A DNA stretch of 64,000 nt, taken from positions 8,316,345-8,380,344 of the forward strand of contig CM073326.1 in NCBI GenBank assembly GCA_037043015.1, in the 5' to 3' direction. The notes beneath the pieces were generated by a model. That model ran no database searches. It was given only the letters and a program-made list of their open reading frames with translations, and was not told the origin of the DNA. Below, one piece after another: positions 23,705 to 36,010 of the stretch. The DNA is from Bryum argenteum. Taxonomy: Eukaryota > Streptophyta > Bryopsida > Bryales > Bryaceae. The stretch's first letter is position 1, and each line of letters starts with the position of its first letter. The position numbers and the translations under genes are program-made.

Positions 23705-26700
23705 TGCTGCTGTGTGATTTGCTTTTGTGTATATTGATTTGTAGCATATTGTCATTGTCAAGATAGTGAGACAGGTCAGAACGTGTAGGATAGGTGCTCA
23801 GTTGAAAACAGACAATTAGTTGATAGTTGCTGAAGTCTAGATAGATAGTTCCCCCGGTTTCGGTTTCTTTTCTAAGGTAGTTTGTGGATTGGAACGTTTG
23901 CATAGACATTGAATACAGTGGAGATGATTAGAGTTGCAGACTCCTCAGGATTTAGAGAGGAGCAGTCACCTTGTTAACGGGGTCCCATTCTATTAACGTT
24001 GGGCAGGGGGTTGTGCATTTAAATCGGACAACATAAATCGAAAGCCTGGTTCTTTGATAATCATCACCATGCATGAGGTAGACGAACCTAAGCCCGTGCA
24101 TCTCCTTCAAAATTGCTATGAAAAGTTCATTCGAATTCAGAGGCTCCATGTAACTGTAGAAAGGCACTCCGGGAGCCATAATAGTTTTTATATGCAAGCC
24201 ACCTATCGACTGGAGATTCTTTTGTTCAAAATCGAGTCAATGGCCCACTAACAGAGGTGAGCATTTACAAGTGTCATTGACCACACTATCGATCGAGCAG
24301 ATTGTGATAGAATATTACACATTCAAAATATTATCTTTTGGTTCAGTATCGAAATGTCAAAGGTGTTGGAAATTTCACACGTTTCTCGGACATCGGGAAG
24401 TGGAAATCATCTGCTGGTTTGACCTTGACGCGTTTAGATGCTGATATTGTTCATGTTGGATCCCTCTTTCAAGGTCAAGGATAAGTCATAAGTTATGCCC
24501 TTGAGCTTATCTTCTATACAATCTTAGCCTTCTCGTCAAAGGACCAGGCAGCATCAGTGAATGAATGTTTTGGGAAATAATGAATGTTTTGGGAAATAAT
24601 AAAACTGCCGTCCAACATTCTTTTGAACTACACTCTGCACCCTTTATTGTCACACCTTGGGTGACCAAAATGCATGTGATAGTGAAGAGGTCTCTAGTGT
24701 TAATTTCGATCTGTGATTGTAAAGAATTAATTGTAAGTGTGATATTATGGAAGTGTTTAGAAATGTAAGAGGAAGCACTACATTCAATGTGAGTCGGCTA
24801 ATTAAGACACAATGACGGCGCTTCTTTATTAGCACATTTGAACGGAAGTGCTTGTGACATTATCGGAAGTGATAGTGACAGTTCGGAAGGAATTTTAAAT
24901 GGTGCACATCTGTTCCCTAGGGTTTCGTGATACTACAGAGGATGTGATAATCCAGAATGTGACAATAAAGGGTGAAGAGTGTACTTGATTGTTTGTGAAA
25001 CAACATTCATTTCAACTACTTGTTTGTTTGTGAAAGTTTCTAAGGTAGGATGCTCAAGGACCCAAAATTGCACATTATTGTCATCCAAGCAAGAGGTTTA
25101 TTATAGGTTCAAACTTTCTTACTGTACACAAAGAGTGTACGGTTTTTGGCACACCTACCACATTCACTTCTTTGTAAATACATCAATCGATGCAAACAAA
25201 GCCTTGAGCTTTACATTCCCTATATACACATAACACGAAGGAAAAAAAAAGAGGGTCATGTTTAGCCTAAAATGGAGCCATAAATTCTTAGTCTCCCATG
25301 TCATTCATCTTTGACAAGGTATGTTTCAAACAATCAAGTTACGAGAGAGAATTCGGTTTGACCCGAAAAGTCAAAATCAACAACAGGAATATGTTGTTTT
25401 CGAAACTTTGACTGGATATAACTCAAGATCCTTACAATGAAATTTGATAAATATTTCTGGGTAGACTAATAAGACAGTTCTAAACAAGACCATACATTCA
25501 AATTCTCCAAATCAAATTCAAACATACCTTTGTTCACTGATTTCAGATATGGACATATGGAGGTCACTGTAGAGCTGAGTCCACGAAGTCTCCCAGGCAA
25601 TTCATTCATCAGAAAGGGAAACAACCGCAACCACTTCCTTGAGAGTGATGAAATGAACCAATTTGTTGGGAGAATGAACTCCAAGTTGTTCATATGGCGC
25701 TCAACTACAGTAGTAAAGCGGGCAGTTGAAGGAAGAAGAGTTGAAGCGTTGCAATTGTGAATGTCAGCAAAGTGAGCATGGAATGATGTGTGAGGAATAT
25801 GTCCAAAAAGCGGGGGGCCCCGCCTGGGATGTGAGTGGATGAAGTTGACATTGTTTACTTACCAATCGTGTCATGCCGCCCTCGCTCACTCGCTTTGCTA
25901 TTCATGGCTTGGATCCCGCTTTTGCCCCCCCCCCCCACCATTTCCGGCCTCTTCGCTTTCAATGTACGTTTCTCATACGAAAATGCTAATCTCACCCTAC
26001 AATAAGAATTGTTCAGAATCTGGTTGGAAGTTTCTCATATGAAAATACTAATATCACCCCCAACTATTAGAATTGTTGAGAATCTGGTTGGAGAGGAATG
26101 CAGCCTGTTTCCAGCAACGGATTTGGGAGGCCTTTGAGGAGGCTATCAAGACAGCCTGGTTACATACTACTACTTTAGTTCATTTTTATCCTGATCATAC
26201 TTCTACTTTTGTGATTAGGTTTAAAGGGTAAGGGTTGGCAACAACTACCAAGGAGGATGGGGGAGGGGTTAAGGAGCCCCCTAGTTTTCAATCTATTGGT
26301 TTAAATTTCCAAGGAGTATGCTCGAAGGGTAATTTGGGGGTGTAAACCCCATTTCTGAATTCAAAATCATTAGGAATGGCTTTTGTGAGGGGTCTAGAAC
26401 AAAATAGGAAAACTCTCAATATTATCAATAGTGAAAATTGTGATTTGACCAATGTAATGTATTGTGATTTAGGGGTTCATATCTACTCAATAATGATTCT
26501 GAATCAATAACAAGCTTGTTTTATTTGAGATTTTAGAATTATAAAATATGAAGAAGAAGGAATAAGTGAGGGCAGGTGATGAAAGAGGAGGGAGAGTAGG
26601 GCGAGGGAGTGGGTTGAGTGTGGGCGTCAAGAGTGCTGCAACTCAGGACTGCACACTTGTCCCATGACCCCACCCCCTCTAAAGTCACCTTCTCTCAAGT

Positions 26701-27600
26701 AAAGGTATGATACGGGACTAAGTACACATGGCCAACTCAACATCATCATGGTCTATAACCCTAGCTCCTACATTGTGGCTTTTTCAAATGGATAAATAAG
26801 AACACCAAATAAAACGAATAAAATGCTCTTTTGACCTACCCTTGATGATATGCCCCACGGACGTAGGACTACTAACCCCTCTTATGGTGAACATTATAAC
26901 CACAAGTAGTAACCAGTAGTCATTAAACTAGTAACCAAGTATTTTATTGTACAGGTCATGATTTGTTTGTTGGTTTCTTGTGACTTTTTTCACTCTAAAC
27001 TAACATACTCAATAACCGTGCAATTCTCATGGAAGCAAGCTCATTGTGAAGAAGATATCAAGCAATATGTGCAAAAATTGTGGAAGATTGGATTAATTCC
27101 TGGACGTCCCAACCTATTTTTGACCCCTAAAGGAGAAGCTTTATAGTGACCTCCAACATCCATATCTCAAAATCCATGCACAAAGTGTTATCATATTTGA
27201 TCTTAGGGAATCCAACTATAAGATCTTGTTCAAAAATTTGATCTTGTAGAAGAAACTGTAAACATAAATAATTCTACGTGTTTCAATCATGGTACTGGAA
27301 TACAAAGAATATGCCGTATTTGTTTCAGGAGTCTTTCACATACATACAAACTTTAGGTACTTCTAAAGTATTTAGAACCTTCTCATGATGGGTATTTTCA
27401 AGTACAAAAAGTAGTATGTAAGTGCATCTAAATTTAGCCAGAAGTAGGTAGCCGAAGTTTGCAAGTACGCGAATATTCCTGTACTCAAGTAACCTTGGTT
27501 TCAATATTGGGACCTCAGCAATTTCAGATAATGTAAAAACAAACCCTATTGAACCAGAAGACTGGAAACAAGATGCAAAATGATCAATCTCACATCCCGT
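23705..27600. other. Intergenic region, no gene seen
   Basis: The first few hundred bases are likely the 3'UTR of the ArfGAP gene. The rest is AT-rich with small repeats only: a two-copy 19-bp repeat near 24.56 kb, a run of 12 C at 25925-25936 and the 62-bp duplication at 25968. Near 27.12 kb TGACCCCTAAAGG and a nearby AAGATCTTG block weakly resemble the 52.9-kb MITE. Short open frames lack codon structure or known domains. Confidence 0.6.
25968..26092. repeat. Two-copy tandem repeat, 62-bp unit
   Basis: Units at 25968 and 26030 each start GTTTCTCATA and end GAATCTGGTTGGA, with a few substitutions. Noncoding. Confidence 0.85.
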
Positions 27601-28690
27601 GGTCCTTGAGGAATTAAAAGCATCAACATCAATCATTAAATCTGCTCGGAAATTTGTGGTTTCGCATTGGCACGTAACTTTCCAGATCAAATTTGAAACT
27701 TTTGGGGTGGAGCCGGCTCTCAAACGGGCCCAGCGAGCAGGACGTTGGAGGGAGGGAGGCCGGCTGGCGAGCCAGGGCGAGCCGATCACCAGCCACGGCG
27801 ATGGAGTGAGTGCTACAACACAACAGCAACACTACAGTAAGCCAGCCAGGGAGCAGGAGCAGAGGTTACGCGCTGCCACGCGAAAGCGAAAACGAGAGGC
27901 CAGCGGCCGCACCACGCTCGCCCTCGACCCAAATTTAGCCACACCGCAATCAATTGGCCGGAACAACCATTAAACTATCAATCCACTCGCTCTCTCCTCT
28001 CCCTCTCCCTCTCTACTGTACAGTAGCGCTAGTAGTCAAACCCGTGTCAGACCCCGGTTGCCTCTTCTCTTCTTCGTTCTTCTCCTTCTTCCGAAGATTC
28101 CCATCGCAATTCCCTCACCAACACGCCTTTGCACTTACCTCGCAACCTCCCTCGCATCTCGCACTCCCCACTTCTTTTCGAACCTCCCAAAGACTCACCC
28201 ACCCAATTTGCTCGATTGGGATTGAGCTGCGACCGGATGTTAGTGGTCAACGATCAATTGGAGTGCCGGCGATGATTCGCCTGGGAGCTTGCACTGACCT
28301 AATCAAAGCGCATAGGTACGTGCTCCTGCCTGAGTCGAAGTCTTGGAATGAAGCAAATTCTCTGGGAAACTTCCGTGCTTGGATGGGTGTGAGGGTTTAG
28401 AGCTCAACACGGAAGACTCTAGAATAGTTTGATTATGACTAGTTGGGAGCTTGAAGCTTGTTTTCTTCGGGAAGTGGTTGGTCAGGAGCCTTACTAGGGT
28501 TCTTGTGGAGATTGCGCTTCAGTTCGAATTGCCTTGACATCAAGCTCGTATGACTCGACATGGACAGGTTTTTGAGGTGACGATGGATTATCAAATGGAG
28601 GCTGAGGAGTTTTCAGTACTGTCAGTATTGCAAGCGACAGTTCGAGAATTAGATCAAGAAGAAGAGGAGTGAGATCGAGCTCGTTATCAG

Positions 28691-28780
28691 GTAAGCAAGC
28701 AACTTCGGAACCCTAGTCGGTGATAAGTTTTGAATGTTATGAAAATGAATGGCAACCTGAGAGTGGAGTGGAAATGACAG
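28691..28780 (+). other. 5'UTR intron of the RING-H2 gene
   Basis: A donor TTATCAG|GTAAGC at 28690/28691 and an acceptor ATGACAG|GAG ending at 28780 lie 12 bases before the ATG. The GC-rich, pyrimidine-rich block 27.7-28.3 kb upstream is the probable promoter and leader. Predicted from splice consensus. Confidence 0.6.
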
Positions 28781-28792
28781 GAGCTAGCACCA

Positions 28793-30699
28793 ATGAGTTC
28801 CGGGAATGGAACTGCGGGGGGAGGACCACCACCACCGCCGCAAAGTAGCAGTAGTAGCACATTCAATCCAAGCATGGCCATAATCATAGTGGTATTGATC
28901 GGAGCCTGTTTATTAGTAGCAATTTTTTCGATGTACATAAGAAGATGCACGCAAGGGGACGATCGAGCAGTGTCGAGACGAAATGGGAACCAGTCGATTC
29001 ACTTTTTCGATCGACCAGGGGAAGGGTTGGAGAGGGCCATCATCGATAGTCTGCCCACGGTCAGCTTCTCAGTGGTGAAGACATTGAAGGCAGGGAAGGA
29101 GGATCTGGAGTGTGCCGTGTGCTTGGAGATGTTCGCAGATGACGAGTCGTTGAGATTGTTGCCCAAGTGCAGTCATGTTTTCCACACTGAGTGCATTGAT
29201 GAGTGGTTTCTCTCGCATTCCACTTGCCCTCTCTGTCGTACTAGCCTGAAGCCTACGCCTGAAGAGGTCGATGCCGGCGTCCCTGCTGTCGGTGAGGTTT
29301 CTCGACGTATTCTTGAAGCGCAGGAGGAGTTGTTTGGTTCTGCGAGGGATGATTACAGCGACAGCGTTGTTGATGAAAATGAAGCCTTCGATGGTACGTT
29401 GCTCTTTCCACCTCCATCTCGATCCAATAAGGTAATCCGAAAGTTAGCAAAGGTCAAAACATGAATGCAGTCGTTACCGATGATCAAATTCCTGATTAGC
29501 AAATTGAGGATACGGACACATGCAAAAGTCATTGGGACTTTGATGTAAGCATCAATCGGCACTCGATATGTACATTCAGTCATCGATGAAGAGTGCGATA
29601 AATAAGTGGATGACTAGAATCGTAATGAGCTTGAACTACTGCCAATACAGTCCCTCCCAACTGTAAGCCCCCATGGGGAATGAAATGTGACAGTTGTCTC
29701 TTAGGCACTTGTGTTCACCCCGAGTGGTTCTTAACGAGTGGTGTCATGTAAGAACAAACACTCTCCCATTTATGCTAGCCTCTTTTAGAGACCTGGATTC
29801 TTCTTCTTATTCTTTCTATTCATGTCAGTCCCGAAAAAGGGCTTGGAGTTCTTCATTCTTGCCTAGCCTCCAGAAGACCTCAAAAACTGGTCTGAAGTTC
29901 TTCTTCTTTATAGTCCTTGAGTTCTTCTTCATGCTGTTCACTCAAACCGTGAAGATCTCGTTCTTGAGCATTCTAGGCTAACTATGAGAGGGTGAGCAAT
30001 GCAGGGAGCAGTAGGGAGGTGGGGAGGGACATGGAAAGGAACAGTGCAAGGCTAGCGCTATTCCGAAACTCTGATTCGTTCCGCCAAGCTGCGCGGGGGG
30101 TGGAGGTGCGAGAGAGGCTAGCGAGTCTTTCCGCGCGCTACCCAGCGTCAACATCCTCCGAGTACAAAGGTCCCCAACGAGCGTCAAGCTTGAGCTGCGT
30201 CTCGCTCCAGAGAACGAGCTCCGCAGGAGCCGAGGCCGCGTTCCGATACGGGTCGCAGCGATACGGCGCCGCAGGATCATCGTCACTAGGAAGGCTCAAC
30301 GAACGAGAGCTCCAAGAAACCATCACCGGGCCCGAGGAGAACAACTGGAGACAGTTAGATATAGATTTAGAGGCTGCCACACCACCCAAAGATAGTGGAC
30401 CGGTGGATAGCACCCGTCCGATTCTAGGAAAGCCCCGCTCAGGACCCCAGCAGCACCAGCAGCAGCAAGGGAAGAAAACCAGGACTCGCAGCCTCCGCGG
30501 CTCGCTGCTCCGATCCGCCTCCGAAGGCCGCGCTGAGCTTTCTGCCTTGGAAAGCTCTGGCACGCTTCCGATGGCCACAATTGAATCTGACGGGAGCGTC
30601 ACTCCCACCTTGGCTCAGAGGACCATGCAGTGGCTATCGGGAAGCAACAGACACTCCCGGTCGAGCTCGGAGCAGCAGCGGAATGGCAACATCGTGTAG
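28793..30699 (+). CDS. ATL-type RING-H2 E3 ubiquitin ligase, 453 aa, two coding exons
   Basis: A membrane-anchored E3 that recruits an E2 through its RING. Exon 1 is 28793-29431 (213 aa). Exon 2 is 29977-30699 (240 aa and stop), joined in phase 0 (AATAAG|GTAATC to TTCTAG|GCTAAC). A poly-Pro/Ser N-terminus precedes a transmembrane helix (28-49). The ATL-specific GLD motif, GLERAIIDSLPTVSFS, starts at about residue 78. RING-H2 ligands are C107, C110, C126, H128, H131, C134, C145 and C148, with the conserved W in IDEWF. The C-terminal half is Ser/Arg-rich and low-complexity with a poly-Gln stretch. Without splicing, exon 1 would read through to a stop at 29464 and give a 223-aa protein, so intron retention would yield a short form. 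Substrate unknown. Confidence 0.88.
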
Positions 30700-30799
30700 C
30701 AGTGATTCAACATATTTACAGATCATATTGGATACTCCTCTCATTGACCATTCGGAAGCTTTCAGCGCTCGAGGAAGCCGGTAATGGAGGAGCTTGAAG

Positions 30800-33000
30800 G
30801 TCCTTCATTCGATGGCCATGGAGGAAGCCTGCTCACTGTGTATACTCCATTTTGCTTTGCAAGAAGGTAAATTTCGCTTTGTTGGTGGGCGATGTATATG
30901 TGGGCTCCCCTTGTGTAAAGTATTGAACTGGAACAGCTTATTCCTGTCTAAAAGTAATCACAGCAAACCTTATTGGGTACAGAAGTTTTGTTATTCTTAT
31001 TTTGATTTTTTTTCCAGATTCGTTTTTGAGGTGCGAGGTTTTTAGAAGTGTCGGTACTTAATTGCATTTTTCATTAAAATGTCAACAATTCCATGCTTAC
31101 TGATGGAGATTGTTTGATGATTTTCATACTTGAAATATTCCCACACTTTGCGTGGAAGTCCTTGCATCTTGAATGAAGTGCAATGTAGCATTAGAATGAG
31201 GTCACGTTCTTGCATCGTGAATGAGCTTTGATATGAGGAAAGTTTGGGCACGAATGTTTGAGGTTGGAGATGGGTATTTATTTAGGTTTAATAAGGACAA
31301 ATGTTTTTTTCTATGGAAAATGTTAAAACATTAAGTATAAGCAGATAATAATGGGTAAGATTATAATGTTCAAAGTTGGTTAAAAGTTTTTTTCCTTAAA
31401 TGTTTTGACCAAACAAGATGATTTTATCAGACAAGATCATTTTCTAAAGTAGATATGACATGTTCAGATTTGAGTAAGTTATGTTTATGTTCATGTAAAT
31501 TTTACATTCATAGGAATGTGAAACTTGGAAAAAATATTGATATGTTGCATGGGATATTCCAAAATTTTATTACAAAGGCTGTCTAATAGTAACACTAGTA
31601 GAAAATGGTGCTAAAAGTGACGGCTGTAATGACTTGACCGTCATGACACAAAGTGTATGTTTTAATTGTGCTTCTAATAACATCAAAATAAGTTATGATA
31701 TTCGTCACTTTTTCTTAAATTTTTTTTGATTGTAATAAGCATACCACACCCTAATAGATTAGTAAAAAATCAAGGAAAAGTGACAAATATAATAATTTAT
31801 AGTGATTTCATTGGAAGCACATATAAAATACGCACTATGTGTCATTAAAGTCAAGTCATTACGGCCGTCACTTTTTATGCCATTTTCTACTAGTGCAAAG
31901 AAGGAATATGATAAATTATGCTACTAGAAATCCAATGGTGAGATTATGTGTTAGTACCTTTTCTACATGAAGAGAAGAAAACATTAAAAAATCTAATTTT
32001 TCTTGTGAACTTTTTAGGTTTTTGTAAGCTGATTATTCCTATGCAACTTCTGAGGATATATGAGGATATATTGCAATCCTCTGTAGATTTCAGCCCTAGG
32101 TGAGTTTTTCATGTTTGAGTTAATAACTCTTGGAATATGATGAGTTTTGAAGCAAGAAATGGTCTTGTTGAATAGGTATCTCTATATATAAACAGAGGAT
32201 GAGGAAGTAGGAACAAGCACGGGGAACCGAGAAGAAGGGAATGGAGAACATGCTATAATTCTTAAAAAGTAGGGGGGCCATCAACGAGGGAACCGGGGAT
32301 AGGACGTAGTTTTTGAAGAGCACCATATAAAGAGCTCACCCATCGGGATGAGGGGGACCTTAGTCACAAATTAATCAAATACTCTTTCTATTTTTCTTTC
32401 TTTTTTTGTGTATCCACAGGACAGGCGTATATACTAATATAGGAGAAAAGTCTACAAACTACCAACAAAAATTCTATTGTAAAGCATAAAATCAGTAGAA
32501 GTGCAAGCGTGACTGAAGTCATACGGACCAAAGTCAAGCTTTACTTACCTATAGGGGCTAAGTAACATTGATTGTTTGTACGATGTGAACGTTTACTCAT
32601 GATGAAGACCATCGTACATGTGAGTAGTAAGGATCTTTGTCAACCGTGAAGGAAACATGAGTCTTCTAGTAAGAAGCTTGAAACGCTCCCAAGTCAACGA
32701 CTTAGCAAAGGTAATATTCAAATGACATCGTGCAACAAATTTGAATGAACAACTTCTCCACTCTGGGAATCAAACAAAGGAATGATCAAGAATGAATGGA
32801 AGTTGAGGTACAAAGAACATACAAGACAGTGAGAATATGGAATTGAGCATGTCATAGAACCTTGTGCAGAAGTTGTGAGAGCAATCATTGTTAACACTTG
32901 ATCCAGATTACGAGAAATTCCTCCAGATTAATTGGAATCTGTGCCTAAATACCAAAATTGTCTACAGGAACAAAACTTTGTATACATGATGACAAAAGCT
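30800..33000. other. Intergenic region, one MITE, no gene seen
   Basis: Probable 3'UTR of the RING-H2 gene to about 31.05 kb, then AT-rich DNA holding the CACTA-like MITE at 31593. A TATATATAA stretch is near 32.19 kb, but no gene follows it in a matching orientation. Confidence 0.6.
31593..31895. mobile_element. CACTA-type MITE with long terminal inverted repeats (303 bp)
   Basis: The ends are CACTAGTAGAAAATGG at the left and CCATTTTCTACTAGTG at the right. Inverted similarity runs about 60 bp inward (AAAAGTGACGGC...GTAATGACTTGAC). The CACTA terminus is diagnostic of the CACTA (En/Spm) superfamily. The interior is AT-rich with no open frame, so it is non-autonomous. Flanking trinucleotides are TAA and CAA, near the expected 3-bp duplication but not identical. 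The near-palindrome would fold into one hairpin if transcribed. Confidence 0.85.
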
Positions 33001-33019
33001 GGTCACCAAATTGGCAAGG

Positions 33020-35407
33020 CTACCTGCGGACAGGGAAGGACTCCAGGGTGCCGGCGGTTTCGCCCTTGCTTTGATGATCACTGCAAAGCCAAGCAAGAGA
33101 GCCATCGGCTTTGTGGCGCACTCGGTACAACCCAAATGCTTCATGAATGACGACCTTTTCCTCCTCCAAGTAGCTCACAAGCCACTGCGCCGCGAATTCC
33201 TCCTCCTGTGACAAGCGTGACATGCGCAGTGCGTCCGCCACGGCTTGCTCATCCTCCGACTTCCGCCCTTGCACGCTGTGCTTGCCAAGGTCCACAGCCT
33301 TGATTTCCCATATGTATTTACCCAAGTTGGGAAAGATCTGTCCCAACCCAGCAGCGGTGCCACCCACATTCCCAACAAATGACACCAGCTGCAACCCCCT
33401 CGCCAGCAACGGCTGCAGCTTCATCCACCTCCTCCCTTTCATCAGATTGATCTCGCACCCTGTCGCGTCCGCCACGATGTGCTCCTCGCGTGGCTGCTCA
33501 CACAGCAGGTGCAACTGCACTGCCTGGATGCCAATATGCAGCTTGGTCAGCAACTTCTGGTTCATGTTCACCCCTTCCGTGCACAGCACGAAGCGCGGTA
33601 CCCGTCGCTGCTTCGAATGCACCTGCAAGCAGGAATCGAAATCAGCAGGGACTCGAAATTAATCAAATGTCAAGTGTTCGATTCTACATGTTGAAATGTG
33701 AGCAGAGTGATGGAGTGAGTGATGTGCCTGTGTGGTTTGGAGTCCGTGCACGACACGGCCGATCGTTTCCTCAACGGTGCCCAACTTCTCCACAAGCTCC
33801 TGCCGCATTTCAATGATGTTGGTGTCACGGCTGCGGAGAAGCTCCAGCAGCAGTTTAATGAAGTAGTCCATCTTGGGATCTTGATCCGCCTTGGACTTGG
33901 CCTTCTCTCTCTGCTCAGCTTCCTTCGCCGACTTCCGCTCCGCCTCTGCATCCCCACCTCTCACGCGCATATTTTCTGCCATCTCTGGTACCACGTGCGT
34001 CTCACTCTCTGCAGGGGTGTTGACCTTCGCACTCGGTTCCGACGTCGTAGCTCCTGCTGGAATTCACACTCTTTTAGTCTCCTTTCATCGACAATGCCAA
34101 ATGCCCGTGAATTGTTATGAAAGTGAGAGCATTTCATACCTTGTATTCGTTGTTGTTGGTGGTTTGTCGGCGAAGGAGAGCGTTGATTGTTGCCCGAGCT
34201 CTCAATCTGAACTTTCTTCCTCATGAGCATGTCCAGATGCTCCGAGATCATGTTCACTTTGGCTGCGGAATCCATGGTGTCGTTGGCACAATGCAAGTGC
34301 ATGTGCACATGGTGAACTTCATCACAAATATAAGACCACGAGCATCCGGCTTTGAAACAGCTCGCACACTCAAAGTTGGCTTGTTGCGAATGGATGGCCA
34401 CGCGATGGCCGCCATCAAAGATGCAGAGCGGCTTGGGGGGCAGAACGGCGCAGCTGGGGTGCAGGTTGAAGTCACAGGGCACGCACGTGTAGCGGAATCC
34501 AGGCGCGAGCATATTGCAGCCAGCGCAGGAAATCATGTTCTGCGTTGACGGCGGTACCAAGGTGAGCTTGTGCTTGTGCGCGACGTGCCACAGTTTCTGC
34601 GGGTGCATCGCACACATCGGATGCACCGTGAATTTGCATAGCTTGCACACGTAAAATTCCTTCACAATTGGCTTCGTGCAAAAATTGCAACTCACGCACG
34701 TCTCGGGTTGGGCCGAGACGCGCTCCAGCTGGTGCGCATGGTAAAACACCTGAAATTCAATCTCGTTAAGTTGACTCATATGAAATGCGAATGGCACATT
34801 TGAAAAGATTGAAAGATGGGTGATTCTAGAGTAGAAGGTGACTAAGGCTGGGAAATCTACTGTGTAGCGTATGTCATGGCATTATGGTTGAGAATTGGCA
34901 CAGGAAATGCACAACAACTTGCAAAATGGTCACGCTCTGACTTGAGAATACCTTCAGTCGTTTAGGGATCTCCGCGCACTCACGGTGTGCGTTGAACAGG
35001 CACTCGTAGCAGTGGTAAAGCTCCCCGTCGCCCTCCTGCAAGCACACGTTGCAGAAGAAATACTTGTCGAAGACGTCGTGGGGCGATTGTTTCAGGAGCT
35101 TGAGCTCGTGGGTGGAGGAGCCCCCACAGGGAATCAGGGTCTTCTCGTCTTCCTCCCGTTGCGCCGCAACCTCGTCTTCCTTCCGTTGCGCCGCGACCTG
35201 GGCATCCGTTAGGGTTGGGAAGAAGAGACTGAGACGCCTCGCACACTTCGAGCAATAATCGTGGTCGCAGTCGGGACAGCGGTAATACCCATCCGTTGCC
35301 TCAATCACAGTCCTACAATCGTGGCACCAGATAGTGTACTTCTTCGGATTGAACTGCAATCTGTGCGAGACGTTTCCGCACCCTCCTATAATAAAGGCCA
35401 CCGCCAT
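33020..35407 (-). CDS. DC1-domain / coiled-coil protein, copy 1 (665 aa, 4 exons)
   Basis: Exons: 35407-34952, 34749-34140, 34056-33728, 33622-33020. The N-terminus has Cys/His clusters (CHDC...CPDCDHDYCSKC, then CNVC...CYECLFNAHREC). Exon 2 has at least three more C1-like modules (CNFC...CKLCKFTVHPMC, CAGC...CVPCDFNLHPSC, CASC...HMHLHC). These are DC1 (divergent C1) zinc-binding domains, frequent in plant proteins tied to stress signalling. Exon 3 is highly charged (Lys/Glu-rich) and probably a coiled coil. Exon 4 (about 200 aa, VPRFVLCTEGVNMNQKLL...) I do not recognise. Exon 3 ends CACACAG|GCACAT, a GC donor where copy 2 has GT. The exon 3 acceptor is a tandem CAGCAG, allowing one residue more or less. 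A paralogue lies 1.8 kb upstream in the same orientation. Confidence 0.85.
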
Positions 35408-36010
35408 CCCTCACGTCCTCAACAAATCCTTCATTCACCGAAACCTAGACTCTAAACCCAGATGCAACTATCTGAGCACTGTCGATCGATCAAGACAGAA
35501 TCATAATTGCAGTTAGTGAGACCAGCCACACGCTCACAACCACGATTCATCAAGCGCCAAATTCACTGGTTCTCGCCTGATCAGTGCCGGTTCTGGTACT
35601 CACAATGGCAAGCCAAGGATTGGGCCCATCAGAAGCGAGCAGGGGCGGTGGTTGACTAGATAAAGAGCTCGTGGCGCTGGTGGTCAACACGAATTGTCTG
35701 CTGCATGCTCGACGAGATCCAAACGTGCACTGGTTGATGCTTGAAGCAATCGAGGGAAATATCCTGAGCCACTACTGGTGACCGAGGGAGGCGTGCGCAT
35801 GCTCAACATCGACAGAGCAAGATATGAAGGATAGGTTGTATCGATCAGTACGTGGGTGGTATGGAGTTCCGAAGAAGAAGCAGCAGGGTGACGATATAAA
35901 GCCAATAAGTCGGTATGTGCAGACAAGGGAGCGGGTGAAGCGGGATGCCAGTGGCGGTCGCTCGACTCACTTGCGGGGTGATTCTTGACAGACACTTCAA
36001 GTCAAGCGGC
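35408..36010 (-). promoter_or_regulatory. Promoter and 5' region of DC1 copy 1, within the duplicated block
   Basis: This aligns with 39576-40510 upstream of copy 2: both have TCCTATAATA just before the gene, CTCACAACCACGAT, GGTTCTGGTACT and GCCAGTGG blocks. Promoter and gene were therefore duplicated together. No precise start site or regulatory motif can be assigned. Confidence 0.5.
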
